Shown: piece by piece, positions 5,610 through 5,625 of the stretch
Numbering within the stretch: position 1 is the stretch's first letter
How the letters are laid out: each line of letters begins with the position of its first letter
Assembly: GCA_015521505.1 (NCBI GenBank)
Contig: WAOB01000077.1
Coordinates: 1-5,625 of the forward strand
Direction: 5' to 3'
DNA length: 5,625 nt
DNA from: Nanobdellati archaeon
Lineage (GTDB): Archaea > EX4484-52 > JAADEF01
Notes under the pieces: generated by a model
Databases searched by the model: none
Told to the model about the DNA's origin: nothing
What the model saw: the letters and a program-made list of their open reading frames with translations, nothing else
Position numbers and translations under genes: made by a program

Positions 5610-5625
5610 ATACAAATAATAATTA

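Overview
The window reads as the chromosome of an AT-rich archaeon, probably a thermophile of the Thermoproteota or a relative. The evidence is an archaeal-type STT3/AglB oligosaccharyltransferase, TATA boxes about 30-40 bases ahead of start codons that lack Shine-Dalgarno sequences, and remnants of IS200/IS605, IS630 and IS1595 elements with a VapC-like toxin fragment. I cannot name the genus.

Three intact or near-intact genes are present. A 735-residue STT3/AglB-type oligosaccharyltransferase lies on + at 726-2933. A 161-residue gamma-glutamylcyclotransferase-fold protein lies on + at 4074-4559. An ARPP-1 (DUF6569)-like protein lies on - at 4701-5609, convergent with the cyclotransferase. 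They appear to be independent transcription units, not one pathway.

The two long gaps are transposon graveyards. Positions 1-725 hold, in order: the 3' end of an unidentified small gene (1-165); a roughly 270-base internally deleted IS200/IS605-like element with an imperfect hairpin at each end (about 146-418); the first 18-19 codons of a VapC-type PIN toxin (430-489); and the first 32 codons of a TnpB on the opposite strand with its own TATA box (454-552, - strand). The simplest reading is a toxin gene, perhaps with its antitoxin upstream, hit by two IS605-type elements.

Positions 2934-3913 hold a decayed IS630-family transposase on the - strand. Its N-terminal helix-turn-helix half and its C-terminal YSP-NLN half are both recognisable. 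They are separated by a decayed IS1595-like transposase fragment with a zinc ribbon and a GYEH segment. This nested structure explains a gap of more than 1.1 kb with no intact gene.

I found no convincing new multi-gene system. The most useful leads are the toxin locus broken by IS605 parts, the GC-rich structured segment at 150-350 (possibly an omega-RNA-like transposon RNA), and the lone ARPP-1 gene.
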